Positions 8,979-22,159 are shown, counted from the first letter of the stretch. The stretch: 53,872 nucleotides of DNA from Actinomycetes bacterium (GCA_025355665.1 JANXZF010000133.1:1-53872); one strand, 5' to 3'. Numbers and translations: made by a program. Notes: a model not told the origin generated them from the letters alone.

Positions 8979-8990
8979 TAGAGTTGTTTT
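8979..8990 (+). promoter_or_regulatory. Leaderless -10 box of uvrB
   Basis: TAGAGT (8979-8984) ends 6 nt before the GTG start at 8991. There is no purine-rich ribosome binding site in the short coaE-uvrB gap. No LexA-type palindrome was seen next to it. Confidence 0.55.
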
Positions 8991-11075
8991 GTGCGTCCTG
9001 TAACCGATATTCAAAGACGCGTTGAGCCTTTTCAAGTCATCAGCGACTACGTTCCGGCTGGAGATCAGCCAGAGGCCATTGAAGAAATTGTTCGACGGAT
9101 CGAACGCGGCGATCAAGATGTCGTGCTCCTCGGCGCAACAGGCACCGGCAAGTCCGCGAGCACTGCTTGGTTGATTGAGAGATTACAGCGACCCACTTTG
9201 GTGATCGCGCCTAACAAGACATTGGCCGCCCAACTCGCCAATGAATTTCGCGAGCTCATGCCAAACAATGCGGTCGAGTACTTCGTGTCCTATTACGACT
9301 ACTACCAGCCAGAGGCGTACGTTCCGCAGACTGACACATTCATCGAAAAGGACTCAAGTGTCAATGATGAGGTCGAACGTTTACGGCACTCAGCGACAAA
9401 CTCACTCCTTACCCGTCGCGATGTCATTGTTGTCGCGACCGTGTCGTGTATTTACGGACTGGGCACACCGCAGGAATATGTAGATCGCATGGTGTCGTTG
9501 CGGGTCGGCGACCATATCGAACGCAACGTCCTGCTTCGCAAGTTCGTTGACATTCAGTACAAGCGCAATGACATGGCGTTTGAACGAGGCACATTTAGAG
9601 TACGTGGCGACACCATCGAAATAATTCCGATGTATGAAGAGCTTGCGCTCCGAATCGAGATGTTTGGGGATGAGATCGAAAGAATCACCACATTGCATCC
9701 GTTAACCGGTGAAATCGTCCGCGACGAGACCGAGATGTATATCTTTCCCGCCACTCACTACGCCGCTGGCCCCGAGACGATGAAACGAGCCATCGTCGAT
9801 ATCGAACAAGAACTTGAAGTCCAACTCGACAGTTTTGAGCGCCAGGGCAAGCTCTTGGAGGCACAGCGTCTTCGGATGCGCACGACATTTGATATCGAGA
9901 TGATGCAGAACCTGGGTTTTTGCTCTGGAATCGAGAACTACTCGCGGCATATCGATGGACGTGCCGCGGGCTCAGGGCCGAACTGCCTCCTCGACTATTT
10001 TCCCGAGGACTTCCTCCTTGTCATCGACGAATCCCACGTGACCGTTCCACAAATTGGAGCCATGTTTGAGGGGGATGCATCTCGCAAACGGACCCTTGTT
10101 GAGCACGGTTTTCGCCTTCCAAGCGCCATGGATAATCGACCCCTGCGGTGGGACGAGTTCCTCGAACGGGTGGGTCAGAAGGTGTATCTCTCGGCCACAC
10201 CAGGGCCATATGAATTGAACAAAGTTCAAGGCGATGTTGTTGAGCAAGTTATCCGACCGACCGGGTTGGTCGATCCCAAGATCGTTGTGAAGCCAATAAA
10301 GGGGCAGATCGATGACCTCCTTCACGAGATCAACATTCGCGCCGAGAAGAATGAGCGAGTCCTTGTAACAACATTGACCAAGAAAATGTCTGAAGATCTC
10401 ACAGATTACTTGCAAGAGCGAGGAGTCCGAGTTCGCTACTTGCATTCCGAGGTCGACACTCTTCGACGGGTCGAGTTACTTCGCGAACTTCGATCAGGCG
10501 AGTACGACGTATTAATCGGCATCAACCTCCTTCGTGAGGGCCTGGATCTTCCTGAAGTTTCATTAGTTTCAATCTTGGACGCTGACAAGGAAGGATTCCT
10601 CCGGTCGGCTACTTCGCTTATTCAAACTATCGGTCGCGCTGCTCGAAATGTATCGGGCGAAGTTCATATGTATGCCGACAACATGACCAAGTCCATGGCT
10701 AAAGCGATCGATGAGACAAATCGAAGACGCGCCAAACAAGTTGCCTACAACCTCGAACGCGGTGTGGATCCTCGGCCATTACGTAAAAAGATTGCAGATA
10801 TCACCGATCTCATCAACCGCGAAAGCCAGGATACGGATGAATTACTTGCATCCTCTGGTCGTGCCGCATCGCGATCTCGCACTCCAGCGATAGGGGTGCA
10901 CACCAAGACTTTGAAGACCCTGCCACGCCAAGAGCTCTTGGCTTTGATAGAGTCGCTGACCGATCAAATGCGCTCGGCGGCGGGAGATTTGCAATTCGAA
11001 TTGGCAGCCAGATTGCGTGATGAAATCAAAGATCTCAAACGCGAACTACGAGGCATGGAAACGGCGGGGGTGTAA
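8991..11075 (+). CDS. uvrB: Excinuclease ABC subunit UvrB
   Basis: DNA-damage verification helicase of nucleotide excision repair, 694 residues. Walker A is GATGTGKS (about residue 48), the beta-hairpin that clamps the strand at a lesion is [12 protein letters not shown], the DEAD-like Walker B is VIDESH, and helicase motif VI is QTIGRAARN. The C-terminal UVR domain ([20 protein letters not shown]) binds UvrC. The start is the GTG at 8991. It is followed after 6 bp by uvrA, so damage recognition and verification subunits are made together; uvrC follows uvrA. Confidence 0.97.
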   Translation: MRPVTDIQRRVEPFQVISDYVPAGDQPEAIEEIVRRIERGDQDVVLLGATGTGKSASTAWLIERLQRPTLVIAPNKTLAAQLANEFRELMPNNAVEYFVSYYDYYQPEAYVPQTDTFIEKDSSVNDEVERLRHSATNSLLTRRDVIVVATVSCIYGLGTPQEYVDRMVSLRVGDHIERNVLLRKFVDIQYKRNDMAFERGTFRVRGDTIEIIPMYEELALRIEMFGDEIERITTLHPLTGEIVRDETEMYIFPATHYAAGPETMKRAIVDIEQELEVQLDSFERQGKLLEAQRLRMRTTFDIEMMQNLGFCSGIENYSRHIDGRAAGSGPNCLLDYFPEDFLLVIDESHVTVPQIGAMFEGDASRKRTLVEHGFRLPSAMDNRPLRWDEFLERVGQKVYLSATPGPYELNKVQGDVVEQVIRPTGLVDPKIVVKPIKGQIDDLLHEINIRAEKNERVLVTTLTKKMSEDLTDYLQERGVRVRYLHSEVDTLRRVELLRELRSGEYDVLIGINLLREGLDLPEVSLVSILDADKEGFLRSATSLIQTIGRAARNVSGEVHMYADNMTKSMAKAIDETNRRRAKQVAYNLERGVDPRPLRKKIADITDLINRESQDTDELLASSGRAASRSRTPAIGVHTKTLKTLPRQELLALIESLTDQMRSAAGDLQFELAARLRDEIKDLKRELRGMETAGV

Positions 11076-11081
11076 ACAACA

Positions 11082-13931
11082 ATGGCTGACCATCTCATCG
11101 TCCGCGGAGCGCGTGAACATAATCTCAAGAACGTCTCGATAGAACTTCCGCGCAATTCCCTCGTTGTATTTACCGGCCTTTCGGGTTCTGGTAAGTCGAG
11201 CCTTGCCTTCGACACGATCTTTGCCGAAGGTCAGAGACGCTATGTCGAATCTCTGTCGGCTTACGCAAGACAGTTTCTGGGTCAAATGGATAAGCCAGAC
11301 GTGGACTTTATCGAAGGTCTCTCTCCGGCGGTCTCCATTGATCAAAAATCCACAAACCGCAATCCTCGTTCAACGGTGGGCACCATCACCGAGGTCTACG
11401 ACTATCTCCGATTGCTTTTCGCACGCGCAGGTAGACCTCATTGCCCAAATTGCGGCAAGCCCGTGTCGCGTCAGAGTCCTCAGCAAATTGTGGATCAAAT
11501 CCTTGCAATGCCAACGTCGACAAAATTCTTGGTACTTGCCCCGGTGGTTAGGGCCAGAAAAGGAGAATTCGTCGATCTCTTCCAAGAACTCATCAGCCAG
11601 GGATATTCACGGGCACGAGTAGACGGTTCGGTAATTCAACTTTCTGACCTTCCAAAATTGAAAAAGCAAGAGAAGCACACCATTGAAGTTGTCGTTGACC
11701 GGCTAACGGCAAAGGCTGACTCAAAGAACCGACTTACTGACTCGATTGAGACGGCACTTCGATTGGCTCAAGGCATTGTATTGCTCGATTTTGTAGATGC
11801 CGAGGGAAGCGAGAAGGAACGCACTTTCAGCGAACACTTGGCCTGCCACGATTGCGAACTCTCTTTCGAAGAGCTAGAACCTCGATCATTCTCATTCAAT
11901 TCACCCTTCGGTGCATGTCCTGCATGTACAGGTATAGGCACAAAGTTGGAAGTCGACCACGATTTGATTGTCCCTGATGACTCTTTGGCTATTAACGAAG
12001 GAGCCATCGCGCCATGGTCGACAGGCCAAACGTCAGAATACTTCCTGCGTCTACTCGAGGCGCTATCTGGTGAAGTGAAATTTTCTCTGGATAATCCTTG
12101 GCGCAAACTTTCAACGAAGGCCAAGGAAGCAATTCTTCACGGATACGAGTATGAAGTGCACGTGAAATATAAGAACCGTTACGGCCGCGTTCGCAATTAC
12201 TCCACAGGCTTCGAAGGCGTTGTCCCGTTTATTCATCGCCGTCACGCCGAAACCGATAGCGACTACAGCCGTGATAAGTACGAGGGATATATGCGCCAAA
12301 TACCTTGCCCGGTGTGCGAAGGTGCGCGTCTCAAGCCTGAGGTACTCGCGGTGACTGTCGGCGGTAAGAGCATCGCTCAAATTTGCGAACTTTCCATTGC
12401 AGACTGCGCCACTTTCTTGGCTGAAGTCGATCTCAACGCCCGCGAAAGCCAGATCGCCGAACGCGTTCTCAAAGAAGTGCATGCCCGCCTTGGGTTCCTT
12501 CTAAACGTTGGATTGGATTACCTCTCGCTCGAACGTCCAGCCGCCACACTCTCAGGGGGAGAAGCCCAGCGAATTCGTCTTGCAACGCAGATTGGATCTG
12601 GGTTAGTCGGCGTGCTCTACGTTCTGGATGAGCCGAGCATTGGATTGCACCAACGTGACAATCGCCGCCTTATAGAGACACTCACAAAACTTCGAGACCT
12701 TGGCAATACACTCATCGTTGTCGAGCACGATGAAGAGACAATTCGAGCGGCGGACTGGATCGTCGATATCGGTCCAGGTGCGGGCGAGCACGGTGGCAAG
12801 GTCGTGGTTTCAGGGGATTATCAGTCGCTCATCGAATCAGAAGAATCAATAACAGGTGCTTATCTTTCGGGGCGAAGGGCAATCTCCATTCCCGAATTTA
12901 GGCGCCCCACTGAAGCAAAACGTAGGCTTGTGATCAAAGGGGCCAAAGAGAACAACCTCAAGGATATTGAAGTTGCGATTCCACTAAGCGTCTTTGTCGC
13001 GGTTACCGGTGTCAGCGGCTCGGGCAAGTCGACTCTGATCAATGACATTCTCTACTCGACCCTGGCAAATAAGCTCAATGGCGCGCGACTTGTCCCAGGA
13101 CGACATCGAAGTGTCTCTGGCGTCGATCTCTTGGACAAAGTTGTTCACGTTGATCAATCTCCAATTGGCCGCACTCCGCGCTCAAACCCGGCCACCTATA
13201 CCGGTGTATTCGACAGGATCCGCGCACTCTTTGCCGAGACTTCTGAGGCAAAAGTACGAGGCTATCTCCAAGGTCGCTTTTCCTTCAATGTGAAAGGCGG
13301 GCGCTGCGAGAACTGTGCAGGAGATGGCACCATCACCATCGAAATGAACTTTCTACCTGATGTTTACGTTCCATGCGAAGTCTGTCATGGAGCTCGCTAT
13401 AACCGTGAGACTCTCGAAGTGCATTACAAAGGCAGGACGATTGCAGAAGTTTTGAACATGCCAATCGAAGAGGCACGCGGATTTTTCGAAGCTGTGCCAA
13501 CAATCGCGCGCTTTCTTAAAACTCTGTGCGAAGTGGGTCTTGGCTACGTAAGGCTTGGCCAATCGGCGCCAACTCTTTCTGGCGGCGAGGCCCAGCGCGT
13601 AAAGTTGGCTACCGAGCTTCAGAGACGCTCAACAGGGCGCACTATCTACGTTCTCGACGAACCCACCACTGGTCTTCACTTTGAAGATGTCAGCAAACTA
13701 CTTGGCGTGCTCAATCGCCTCGTCGACACCGGTAATACCGTTGTCGTGATCGAGCACAATCTCGATGTCATCAAATGCGCAGATTGGGTTGTTGATATGG
13801 GACCCGAAGGTGGATTCAGGGGAGGCACCGTTGTTGCTCAAGGAACCCCTGAAGACGTCGCCATGAATGAGAAAAGTTACACGGGACAGTACCTAAGGGA
13901 AATATTGAAAAGTAATCGGATGAGTGCGTAG
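11082..13931 (+). CDS. uvrA: Excinuclease ABC subunit UvrA
   Basis: Damage-sensing ABC ATPase dimer of nucleotide excision repair, 949 residues. Two ABC modules are visible: Walker [10 protein letters not shown] near residue 31 and GVSGSGKST near 640, with signatures [12 protein letters not shown] and [12 protein letters not shown] and Walker [11 protein letters not shown] and [10 protein letters not shown]. Zinc-binding cysteines appear as CHDC...CPAC (about 253-283) and CENC...CEVC (about 740-770). Length and motif order are standard. It sits between uvrB and uvrC. Confidence 0.97.
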   Translation: MADHLIVRGAREHNLKNVSIELPRNSLVVFTGLSGSGKSSLAFDTIFAEGQRRYVESLSAYARQFLGQMDKPDVDFIEGLSPAVSIDQKSTNRNPRSTVGTITEVYDYLRLLFARAGRPHCPNCGKPVSRQSPQQIVDQILAMPTSTKFLVLAPVVRARKGEFVDLFQELISQGYSRARVDGSVIQLSDLPKLKKQEKHTIEVVVDRLTAKADSKNRLTDSIETALRLAQGIVLLDFVDAEGSEKERTFSEHLACHDCELSFEELEPRSFSFNSPFGACPACTGIGTKLEVDHDLIVPDDSLAINEGAIAPWSTGQTSEYFLRLLEALSGEVKFSLDNPWRKLSTKAKEAILHGYEYEVHVKYKNRYGRVRNYSTGFEGVVPFIHRRHAETDSDYSRDKYEGYMRQIPCPVCEGARLKPEVLAVTVGGKSIAQICELSIADCATFLAEVDLNARESQIAERVLKEVHARLGFLLNVGLDYLSLERPAATLSGGEAQRIRLATQIGSGLVGVLYVLDEPSIGLHQRDNRRLIETLTKLRDLGNTLIVVEHDEETIRAADWIVDIGPGAGEHGGKVVVSGDYQSLIESEESITGAYLSGRRAISIPEFRRPTEAKRRLVIKGAKENNLKDIEVAIPLSVFVAVTGVSGSGKSTLINDILYSTLANKLNGARLVPGRHRSVSGVDLLDKVVHVDQSPIGRTPRSNPATYTGVFDRIRALFAETSEAKVRGYLQGRFSFNVKGGRCENCAGDGTITIEMNFLPDVYVPCEVCHGARYNRETLEVHYKGRTIAEVLNMPIEEARGFFEAVPTIARFLKTLCEVGLGYVRLGQSAPTLSGGEAQRVKLATELQRRSTGRTIYVLDEPTTGLHFEDVSKLLGVLNRLVDTGNTVVVIEHNLDVIKCADWVVDMGPEGGFRGGTVVAQGTPEDVAMNEKSYTGQYLREILKSNRMSA

Positions 13932-13942
13932 GTTTCGACGTC
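13929..13942 (+). promoter_or_regulatory. Probable leaderless -10 box of uvrC
   Basis: TAGGTT (13929-13934) overlaps the uvrA stop and ends 8 nt before the uvrC ATG. No Shine-Dalgarno sequence is seen. The spacing is at the long end for leaderless starts. Confidence 0.45.
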
Positions 13943-15901
13943 ATGGCCGACCCAGCAAGTTATCGTCCGAACGATATACCGCCGCTTCCAGGGGTATATC
14001 GCTTCTTTAACGCCGACGATGAAGTCATCTATGTCGGAAAAGCCTTGAGCCTGAAGTCACGACTCAGCAGTTATTTTCACGGCAATCTGCTGGAGCGCAC
14101 ATACCGAATGGTCCACGAGGCGGTCAGGGTCGATTGGACACTTGTCGACTCCGAAGTCGAGGCACTTCAACTGGAGTTCTCCTGGATAAAGCAATTCAAT
14201 CCCACTTACAACGTTCAATTTCGAGACGACAAGTCATATCCCTACCTTGCGATCTCCTTAAGCGATGAGTTCCCAAAAGTATTTATTACTCGCAAACAGA
14301 AGAGACCAGGAATCAAGTATTTCGGTCCCTTTACACACGCCTGGGCGCTTCGCAACACCTTCGATGTGATGCTCAAAGTATTTCCAGTGCGCTCCTGCAC
14401 CGATTCTAATTTTCACAAGGCGAGAAGAAGCAATCGACAATGCCTCCTTGGCGATATTGGTAAATGTGCCGCGCCATGCGTGGAATGGATTTCAAAAGAG
14501 GATCACATGAAACTCGCTCGTCGGCTTGTAGATTTCATGGACGCGGGGGTTGGTGACATCGTGCCCACCTTGCAAAAGGAAATGGAGATGGCTGCTTCCG
14601 CTCAAGAATTTGAGCGAGCGGCGAAGATCAGAGATCAAATTTCTGCGATGGAGAGGGTGAAGGAATCGGCTGATGCGACTATGCCAGATAATTTGTATGC
14701 CGATGTGCTTGCCATCCATCGCGAGGGTCCTCATTCGGCCGGATCAATATTCATAATCCGAGGCGGCGCCATCAAGGGATCGCGTTCGTGGCTCCTAGAT
14801 CAAAGGAACGCACTTGAGGGTGAGGATGATATTTCTGCACTCTTTGCCTCTGTCTACGGGGCCGGGGCAAACATCGGACTAGATGTACCGGCTGAAATTT
14901 TGATCAATGAATTGCCTAACGATTGCAAAGTTTTAGAATCGTGGCTGAGTTCTTTGCGCGGGTCGAAGGTGGAAATCAAGGTCCCTCAGCGAGGCGAGAA
15001 AGTTGAAATTCTAACCACCGTTGCACGCAACGCCCGATATGCCCTAATCCAATCGGTAAACAAACGCTCTGCCGACAGTGCGGTAAGTGGCAAGGCGTTA
15101 ATAGAAATCCAAGAGGCTCTGAGCCTGGAACGCCCACCGCTTCGGATCGAGTGCTTTGACATCTCTAATATTTCTGGAACTTCGGTAGTCGCGTCCATGG
15201 TTGTATTTGAAGATGGGGTGGCGAAAAAAAGCGAGTACCGTCGCTTCATCATCGACACATCGACGGCATGGGATGACACTCGTGCCATCCACCAAGTCCT
15301 AAGTCGACGCTTGAAAAGGATTGCCGACGAGAGGGATGTGGACCCGGCTCAGGTGGTTGAGCAAGGTGGTGCCCAGAGAAAATTCGCCTACCCACCTGAA
15401 TTAATTGTGGTTGACGGGGGAGCGCCTCAGGTTTCTGCAGCAGCTCGCGCATTCGAAGAAATGGGAATGAAAGACATCGCACTGTGCGGGTTGGCAAAAC
15501 GACTTGAAGAAGTTTGGCTCCCGGGCCAAAGCGATCCGCTAATCCTCCCTCGAACGAGTGAAGGCCTCTATCTTCTACAACGGGTTCGAGATGAGGCTCA
15601 TCGCTTTGCAATTACTTTTCACCGCTCTCGCAGGTCCGGAGTCATGCTGGAATCTTTGCTTGATGAGGTTCCACACCTTGGGCACGTTCGACGTGCGGCC
15701 CTTCTTAAACGATTTGGTTCGGTTGCCGCTCTGCGTCGAGCGAGCGCAGCAGAAATTGCTGAAATCCCAGGGATCGGTGGAACTATCGCCGACATCATAA
15801 TTTCTTCGTTGCAGAAAGAGCGATCGCCTTCATTTGATGCGCAAACTGGCGAAATACTAACTGAGGAAGTCCGAACCGGCGAAGGTCTAGAAGGTCCTTG
15901 A
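13943..15901 (+). CDS. uvrC: Excinuclease ABC subunit UvrC
   Basis: Dual-incision nuclease of excision repair, 652 residues. The N-terminal GIY-YIG domain (LPGVYRFFNADDEVIYVGKA) makes the 3' incision. A central UVR motif (AQEFERAAKIRDQISAMERV) contacts UvrB. The C-terminal RNase H-like domain (IECFDISNISGTSVVASMVVFEDG) makes the 5' incision, and tandem helix-hairpin-helix motifs (AAEIAEIPGIGGTIADII) bind DNA. In many Actinobacteria uvrC heads the uvrC-rapZ-yvcK-whiA cluster; here it also follows uvrB and uvrA directly, so all three subunits are contiguous. Confidence 0.97.
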   Translation: MADPASYRPNDIPPLPGVYRFFNADDEVIYVGKALSLKSRLSSYFHGNLLERTYRMVHEAVRVDWTLVDSEVEALQLEFSWIKQFNPTYNVQFRDDKSYPYLAISLSDEFPKVFITRKQKRPGIKYFGPFTHAWALRNTFDVMLKVFPVRSCTDSNFHKARRSNRQCLLGDIGKCAAPCVEWISKEDHMKLARRLVDFMDAGVGDIVPTLQKEMEMAASAQEFERAAKIRDQISAMERVKESADATMPDNLYADVLAIHREGPHSAGSIFIIRGGAIKGSRSWLLDQRNALEGEDDISALFASVYGAGANIGLDVPAEILINELPNDCKVLESWLSSLRGSKVEIKVPQRGEKVEILTTVARNARYALIQSVNKRSADSAVSGKALIEIQEALSLERPPLRIECFDISNISGTSVVASMVVFEDGVAKKSEYRRFIIDTSTAWDDTRAIHQVLSRRLKRIADERDVDPAQVVEQGGAQRKFAYPPELIVVDGGAPQVSAAARAFEEMGMKDIALCGLAKRLEEVWLPGQSDPLILPRTSEGLYLLQRVRDEAHRFAITFHRSRRSGVMLESLLDEVPHLGHVRRAALLKRFGSVAALRRASAAEIAEIPGIGGTIADIIISSLQKERSPSFDAQTGEILTEEVRTGEGLEGP

Positions 15902-15926
15902 CAGATACAGGAGTATTAAGAAGTAG

Positions 15927-16799
15927 ATGAACCAACCACGCGAAGTCTTGATACTGACGGGGATGTCCGGCGCCGGACGTTCCACGGTTGCCCACGCCCT
16001 GGAGGACCTTGGCTGGTATGTCGTCGACAATGTCCCGGCTGCGTTGTTGCCGGCCCTTGTCGCCCAAACGGATGGAGCTGCAATCTCTGCAATGGCCGTG
16101 GTCGTAGACGTCCGTAGCGGACGATTCTTTGACGATCTCAACCACGCCCTAGTGCAACTGAGCGACGACGGCCTTCCTCATCGACTCTTGTTTTTGGATT
16201 CAACGGATCAAGCACTCGTTCAGCGTTTTGAGTCGACACGAAGACCCCACCCTTTGCAAGGTGCAGATCGAATTGTTGACGGAATTGCACGCGAACGCAC
16301 GCGCCTTGAAGATTTACGCTCCCGCGCTGACGTTGTCATCGATACGAGCAACCTCAACGTCCACCAACTTGAAAAGCGCGTAGGAGAAATATTCGCTGCC
16401 GGTGAGACTCACGGAGTTCGTGTCAATGTACTTTCCTTCGGTTATAAATACGGCATTCCAGTAGATGCTGATCTTGTTCTAGATTGTCGATTCATTCCCA
16501 ATCCTCACTGGGTTCCCGAACTCAGAGCACTTACGGGTTTGGATGAACAGGTAAGCGAGCATGTTCTTTCATCCCCTGGCGTCGAAGCATTTGTTGACAG
16601 TTATGTCTCGTTGCTCAACCAAATGGCCGAAGGATATCTTCGTGAAGGAAAAAAGTACGTGACACTAGCTGTGGGCTGTACAGGCGGAAAGCATCGAAGC
16701 GTCGCAATATCTGAGGCAATCGCAACACGTCTTAACGTGACTCAAGGTCCGGTCTCTATTGAGGCCCACGCGATTCATCGCGATGTAGGTCGTGAATAG
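15927..16799 (+). CDS. rapZ: RapZ/YvcJ-family nucleotide-binding protein
   Basis: P-loop protein of the RapZ (YvcJ) family, 290 residues. In enterobacteria RapZ is an RNA adaptor controlling glmS mRNA; the actinobacterial role is not settled. The N-terminal P-loop is GMSGAGRST, with Arg where the canonical Lys stands; related Streptomyces proteins also show this form. The C-terminal half carries VLSFGYKYGIP and VGCTGGKHRSVAISE, both diagnostic of the family. It follows uvrC by 25 bp and overlaps yvcK by one base. Confidence 0.93.
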   Translation: MNQPREVLILTGMSGAGRSTVAHALEDLGWYVVDNVPAALLPALVAQTDGAAISAMAVVVDVRSGRFFDDLNHALVQLSDDGLPHRLLFLDSTDQALVQRFESTRRPHPLQGADRIVDGIARERTRLEDLRSRADVVIDTSNLNVHQLEKRVGEIFAAGETHGVRVNVLSFGYKYGIPVDADLVLDCRFIPNPHWVPELRALTGLDEQVSEHVLSSPGVEAFVDSYVSLLNQMAEGYLREGKKYVTLAVGCTGGKHRSVAISEAIATRLNVTQGPVSIEAHAIHRDVGRE

Positions 16800-17746
16800 T
16801 GCCTCAAAAAGTTGTTGCCCTCGGGGGTGGACACGGACTTGCTGCAACTCTCGCATCGCTTCGAAAGATCACGCCATCAATAACTGCAATTGTGACGGTT
16901 GCCGATAACGGGGGATCCAGCGGCCGGCTGCGACAAGAATTTCCTATCTTGCCGCCTGGAGATTTGCGCATGGCACTTGCTGCGCTCTGTTCTGATGATG
17001 AGTGGGGACGTGAATGGTCCACGATCATTCAACATCGATTCACTGGCGAGGGTTGGCTACAAGGTCACGCCGTCGGAAATTTACTTCTCGCTGCCCTCTG
17101 GGATCGAGATGAAGATCCCGTGGCGGGCCTTGATCGAGTAGCTTCCTTGCTGAAAGTCGTCGGCCGAGTGCTTCCCATGTCATCCCAACCCTTGGACATT
17201 GAAGCAACCTTCATCGACGCGGGACGTTACACAGTAGTTCGCGGACAGGCTCAAGTTGCAACATCTAAAGGCAGGCTTGAATCTTTGAGGATAATTCCTC
17301 AGGATCCTCCATCTCGTAATGAGGCTTTGAGCGCAATTGCCGATGCTGACTGGATAACTATGGGCCCGGGGTCTTGGATTTCATCTGTGCTTCCACATTT
17401 GCTTGTCCCGACGCAGAGGCGCGCACTTGCCGAAAGTAAGGCCAAGCGAATTGTGCTTCTTAATTTGGACGCAATCCCTGAGTTATCGGGCAATGAATAT
17501 GCTGGGTACACCCCCGAGGAGCACCTCGGGTTGATTCAGCAGTACGCCCCCGATTTTCGCGCCGACTATGTCGTTGCCGATGACTCGGTGGTTCGCGACG
17601 TTGCCTCCCTCGAGAACCTGGTGAGAGCAATGGGTGGCCAACTGGTGATTGCCGATCTTCGACAAGGCGTCGGAAGTGTTCACCACGATGTACAAAAATT
17701 GACTTCGGTTTTTGGTCACATCATGTCCGAGAGCCTGATTGGATAG
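16799..17746 (+). CDS. yvcK: YvcK/CofD-like gluconeogenesis factor
   Basis: Member of the YvcK family, related to CofD; YvcK binds UDP-sugars and affects cell-wall metabolism and growth on gluconeogenic carbon in Bacillus and Mycobacterium. The 315-residue protein begins [17 protein letters not shown] with the glycine-rich nucleotide loop, followed by [14 protein letters not shown] and [12 protein letters not shown], both family hallmarks. The GTG start uses the last base of the rapZ stop (TAGTG), so translation is coupled. whiA follows 4 bp after its stop. Confidence 0.94.
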   Translation: MPQKVVALGGGHGLAATLASLRKITPSITAIVTVADNGGSSGRLRQEFPILPPGDLRMALAALCSDDEWGREWSTIIQHRFTGEGWLQGHAVGNLLLAALWDRDEDPVAGLDRVASLLKVVGRVLPMSSQPLDIEATFIDAGRYTVVRGQAQVATSKGRLESLRIIPQDPPSRNEALSAIADADWITMGPGSWISSVLPHLLVPTQRRALAESKAKRIVLLNLDAIPELSGNEYAGYTPEEHLGLIQQYAPDFRADYVVADDSVVRDVASLENLVRAMGGQLVIADLRQGVGSVHHDVQKLTSVFGHIMSESLIG

Positions 17747-17750
17747 GCAC

Positions 17751-18728
17751 ATGGCTATGACTGCGGCGGTGAAGGATGAACTCACCCGACTATCGGTAAC
17801 AAAGCCCTGTTGCAGAAAGGCCGAAGTTTCGGCATTACTCCGTTTTGCTGGCGGATTGCACCTTGTGGCAGGCAAAATTCTTGTTGAAGTTGAACTTGAT
17901 GCGGCACAAAGTGCTAGGCGCCTTCGAAAAGATATCGCTGATGTGTATGGCCACGAAAGTGATCTTGCGGTGCTTTCATCAAGTGGACTTCGCAAAGGTT
18001 CACGCTACGTCGTTCGCGTTGTAAAAGATGGCGAAGCCCTTGCACGGCAAACCGGATTGGTAGATGCAAACGGTCGACCGGTACGCGGACTCCCACCCCA
18101 AGTTGTCTCGGCTTCAATATGTGATGCAGAGGCCGCATGGCGAGGCGCTTTCATTGCACATGGTTCTCTGACCGAACCCGGACGATCTTCTTCACTCGAG
18201 ATCACGTGCCCCGGACCTGAAGCGGCGCTCGCTCTCGTGGGTTCAGCCCGCAGGCTCGGAATAACGGCAAAGGCGCGCGAAGTGCGTGGCGTTGATCGAG
18301 TAGTAATTCGCGACGGAGATGCAATCGGAATTTTGCTGACCAGGCTCGGTGCGCACGAGAGCGTATTGGCCTGGGAAGAACGTCGGATGCGCCGAGAAGT
18401 TCGCGCAACTGCGAACCGCCTAGCAAATTTCGATGATGCAAATCTTCGCCGTTCTGCGCGGGCAGCCGTTGCAGCCTCAGCCCGGGTTGCGCGAGCCATG
18501 GAAATCTTAGGTGACCAAATTCCCGAGCACCTCAAGGAAGCAGGCGAGTTGCGTATCACACACGGGCAGGCCAGCCTTGAGGAACTCGGATCTCTGGCTT
18601 CCCCACCTATGACCAAGGACGCCATCGCTGGTCGAATTCGTCGATTGCTCGCGATGGCCGATAAGCGGGCCGGAGAATTGGGGATCGCAGATACTGAAGC
18701 AGGACTCTCACCAGAGCTCTTGAATTAG
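17751..18728 (+). CDS. whiA: WhiA sporulation/cell-division transcription regulator
   Basis: DNA-binding protein with an N-terminal LAGLIDADG homing-endonuclease-like fold and a C-terminal helix-turn-helix. In Streptomyces WhiA acts with WhiB to switch on cell division; non-sporulating Actinobacteria keep it. The start is set at ATG 17751 ([14 protein letters not shown]), matching the family's MA-T-KDEL opening; the track ORF adds four residues. The C-terminal part ([26 protein letters not shown]) contains the recognition helix region. Length 325 is standard. It closes the rapZ-yvcK-whiA operon. Confidence 0.95.
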   Translation: MAMTAAVKDELTRLSVTKPCCRKAEVSALLRFAGGLHLVAGKILVEVELDAAQSARRLRKDIADVYGHESDLAVLSSSGLRKGSRYVVRVVKDGEALARQTGLVDANGRPVRGLPPQVVSASICDAEAAWRGAFIAHGSLTEPGRSSSLEITCPGPEAALALVGSARRLGITAKAREVRGVDRVVIRDGDAIGILLTRLGAHESVLAWEERRMRREVRATANRLANFDDANLRRSARAAVAASARVARAMEILGDQIPEHLKEAGELRITHGQASLEELGSLASPPMTKDAIAGRIRRLLAMADKRAGELGIADTEAGLSPELLN

Positions 18729-19902
<1,174 letters not shown>

Positions 19903-19903
<1 letters not shown>

Positions 19904-21087
19904 TGTCGGCTTCACTTGAAGGTCTGCAGATCAAAGGGAAGAAAATCTTTCTTCGGTGCGATCTCAATGTTCCACTCAAAGACGGTGTCATCACAGACGA
20001 CGGACGTATTCGCGCATCGCTGCCCACCATCAAGTTCTTGCTTGATGGTGGTGCATCGATCGTTATCGGTGCACACCTTGGACGCCCAAAGGGAGAAGCC
20101 AAGCCAGAGTTCTCACTGGGACCGGTAGCGGCACGACTTTCTGAACTTCTTGGTCATGGCGTCGAATTCGTGAAGAACAACACGGATGCATCAGCCAGAG
20201 CTAAGACTTTGGCACCTGGTGAAATACTTCTTCTCGAGAACTTGCGCTTTGACGCGAGAGAGACCAGCAAAGAAGAAAGTGAACGCGTCGCACTTGCGAC
20301 AGAACTGGCTGCGCTAGTTGAGGCTTACGTCGGTGATGGTTTCGGCGCGGTTCATCGCAAGCACGCATCTGTTTATGATCTTCCTAAACTCCTCCCACAC
20401 GCGGCGGGCTTTCTCGTTGCAGGTGAGGTTGAAGTTTTGAAGCAACTCACTCAGAACCCGCAAAGGCCATACGGAGTGGTTCTTGGCGGAGCAAAGGTCT
20501 CCGACAAAATCGGCGTCATTTCCAACTTGCTCGATAAGGTAAACGTTCTTGCGATTGGCGGGGGAATGGTCTTCACATTCCTTGCGGCTCAAGGCAAAGG
20601 CATCGGCACTTCATTGGTCGAGACCGATCTGATTCCAACTGTCAAAGATCTCATCGCTCGGGCTGAGTCACTCGGTGTCAAACTGCACCTTCCAAGTGAC
20701 ATCGTCGTGGCTCCTAAGTTCTCCGCCGATGCACCAGCAACATTGGTGAGTGCGGATGCTATCCCTTCTGATCAGATGGGCTTGGACATTGGGCCAGATT
20801 CAGCGAAGGAATTCGCTAGAGCAATTGCTGAGTGCAAGACAGTATTTTGGAATGGGCCCATGGGTGTATTCGAATTTGCATCTTTTGCGGCTGGAACGAA
20901 AGTTGTTGCGGAAGCACTGACCAAAGTTTCTGGAATATCTGTGGTCGGAGGCGGGGATTCCGCCGCGGCAGTTCGCTCACTTGGTTTCGCAGATTCTGAC
21001 TTTGGATATATCTCCACCGGTGGCGGAGCGTCTCTTGAATACCTTGAGGGCAAGGAACTTCCCGGCCTTCAAGCATTAGGTTTGTAG
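19903..21087 (+). CDS. pgk: Phosphoglycerate kinase
   Basis: Transfers the acyl phosphate of 1,3-bisphosphoglycerate to ADP. The 394 residues include [15 protein letters not shown] (substrate-binding arginine and aspartate region), [22 protein letters not shown] and the nucleotide-site loop [11 protein letters not shown]. One residue deviates from many homologues: [14 protein letters not shown] where VNDAFGxxHRxHAS is commonest. The start is a TAATG overlap with gap. tpiA follows after 18 bp with its own AAAAGGAG. Confidence 0.98.
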
Positions 21088-21105
21088 AAAACAAAAGGAG
21101 CAATA

Positions 21106-21873
21106 ATGCGCAAGCCATTGATGGCGGGCAATTGGAAGATGAACCTCAACCACTTGGAGGCCATCGCCGTTACCCAGAAACTTGTCTACAGTCTTGATGA
21201 CAAGGATTACGACGCAGTGGATGTAGCGGTGATCCCACCGTTTACCGATATCCGTTCTGTTCAAACATTGGTGGACGGCGATCGTCTTCGATTGCTTTAC
21301 GGCGCCCAGGATCTTTCGCCAGAGAGTGCAGGAGCATTTACGGGAGACATTTCTGGATCAATGTTGTCAAAGTTGGGGTGCACATTTGTCATTGTTGGAC
21401 ATAGCGAACGCCGGACAATTCACGGTGAAGACGATGCATTGGTCAACCGCAAAATCAAGGCAGCCCTTGCCAATGAACTGACTCCAATCTTTTGCGTAGG
21501 TGAAGAGCTCTCCATTCGTGAATCAGGTACGCATGTTTCTTATGTGATCCGACAGGTTCGCGCAGGGCTGGCTAACTTGAGCAAGCCAGAACTCAAAAAG
21601 ATCGTGATCGCATACGAGCCCATCTGGGCGATCGGTAGCGGCAAGACAGCAACCGCAGAGGACGCTCAGGAAGTTTGCAGCGCCATCCGTGGCGAAATCG
21701 AAGCCATTGGGTCACCCGAAATTGCCGAGGGAATGCGAATTCTCTACGGCGGCTCGGTTAAGTCCTCAAATATCGCTGAGATCATGAAGCAGGCTGACGT
21801 TGACGGTGCACTCATCGGTGGGGCGAGCCTGGATCCTGAGGAATTGGCGAAAATCGCCAAGTTCTATAAATAG
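21106..21873 (+). CDS. tpiA: Triosephosphate isomerase
   Basis: Interconverts dihydroxyacetone phosphate and glyceraldehyde 3-phosphate. The 255-residue barrel shows GNWKMN (catalytic lysine), [10 protein letters not shown] (catalytic histidine), [15 protein letters not shown] (catalytic glutamate and flexible loop) and [12 protein letters not shown] (phosphate site). An AAAAGGAG ribosome binding site lies 5-6 nt before the ATG. Third gene of the glycolytic block. Confidence 0.98.
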   Translation: MRKPLMAGNWKMNLNHLEAIAVTQKLVYSLDDKDYDAVDVAVIPPFTDIRSVQTLVDGDRLRLLYGAQDLSPESAGAFTGDISGSMLSKLGCTFVIVGHSERRTIHGEDDALVNRKIKAALANELTPIFCVGEELSIRESGTHVSYVIRQVRAGLANLSKPELKKIVIAYEPIWAIGSGKTATAEDAQEVCSAIRGEIEAIGSPEIAEGMRILYGGSVKSSNIAEIMKQADVDGALIGGASLDPEELAKIAKFYK

Positions 21874-21931
21874 GGGCTTGGTGCGTTATCCTTCTCGTCT
21901 ACTGGGGCGCACCAACCAATAAGGGGTATTG

Positions 21932-22159
21932 ATGAAACTGGCACTGTCCATTTTGCTCGTAGTTACGAGCGTCCTGATGGTCCTCCTTGTGCTCCTTCAT
22001 AAGGGCAAGGGCAGCGGCCTTTCTGATCTATTCGGCGGAGGAGTCTCCTCGACATACGGCGGATCCTCTGTAGTTGAGCGTAACCTCGATCGAATCACGA
22101 TCGTCGTCGGCGGACTCTGGTTTGCCGGAGTTGTGGCCTTGAGTTTGGCTCTCAAATAA
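21932..22159 (+). CDS. secG: Preprotein translocase subunit SecG
   Basis: Small accessory subunit of the SecYEG channel. The 75-residue protein has two membrane helices (about 4-22 and 52-72) with the family loop KGKGSGLSDLFGGG between them. The start is the ATG at 21932, 6 nt after AAGGGG, rather than the in-frame TTG at 21929 used by the track. Its position after tpiA is the usual actinobacterial one. Confidence 0.94.
   Translation: MKLALSILLVVTSVLMVLLVLLHKGKGSGLSDLFGGGVSSTYGGSSVVERNLDRITIVVGGLWFAGVVALSLALK

Noticed and set aside
15898-15926. TTGACA before rapZ as a -35 box
   Set aside because: No TANNNT box is found 16-18 bp downstream; the sequence spans the uvrC stop and may be chance.
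18005-18625. Minus-strand ORF of 206 residues opposite whiA
   Set aside because: Ser/Arg/Ala-rich shadow translation typical of the antisense of a coding frame.
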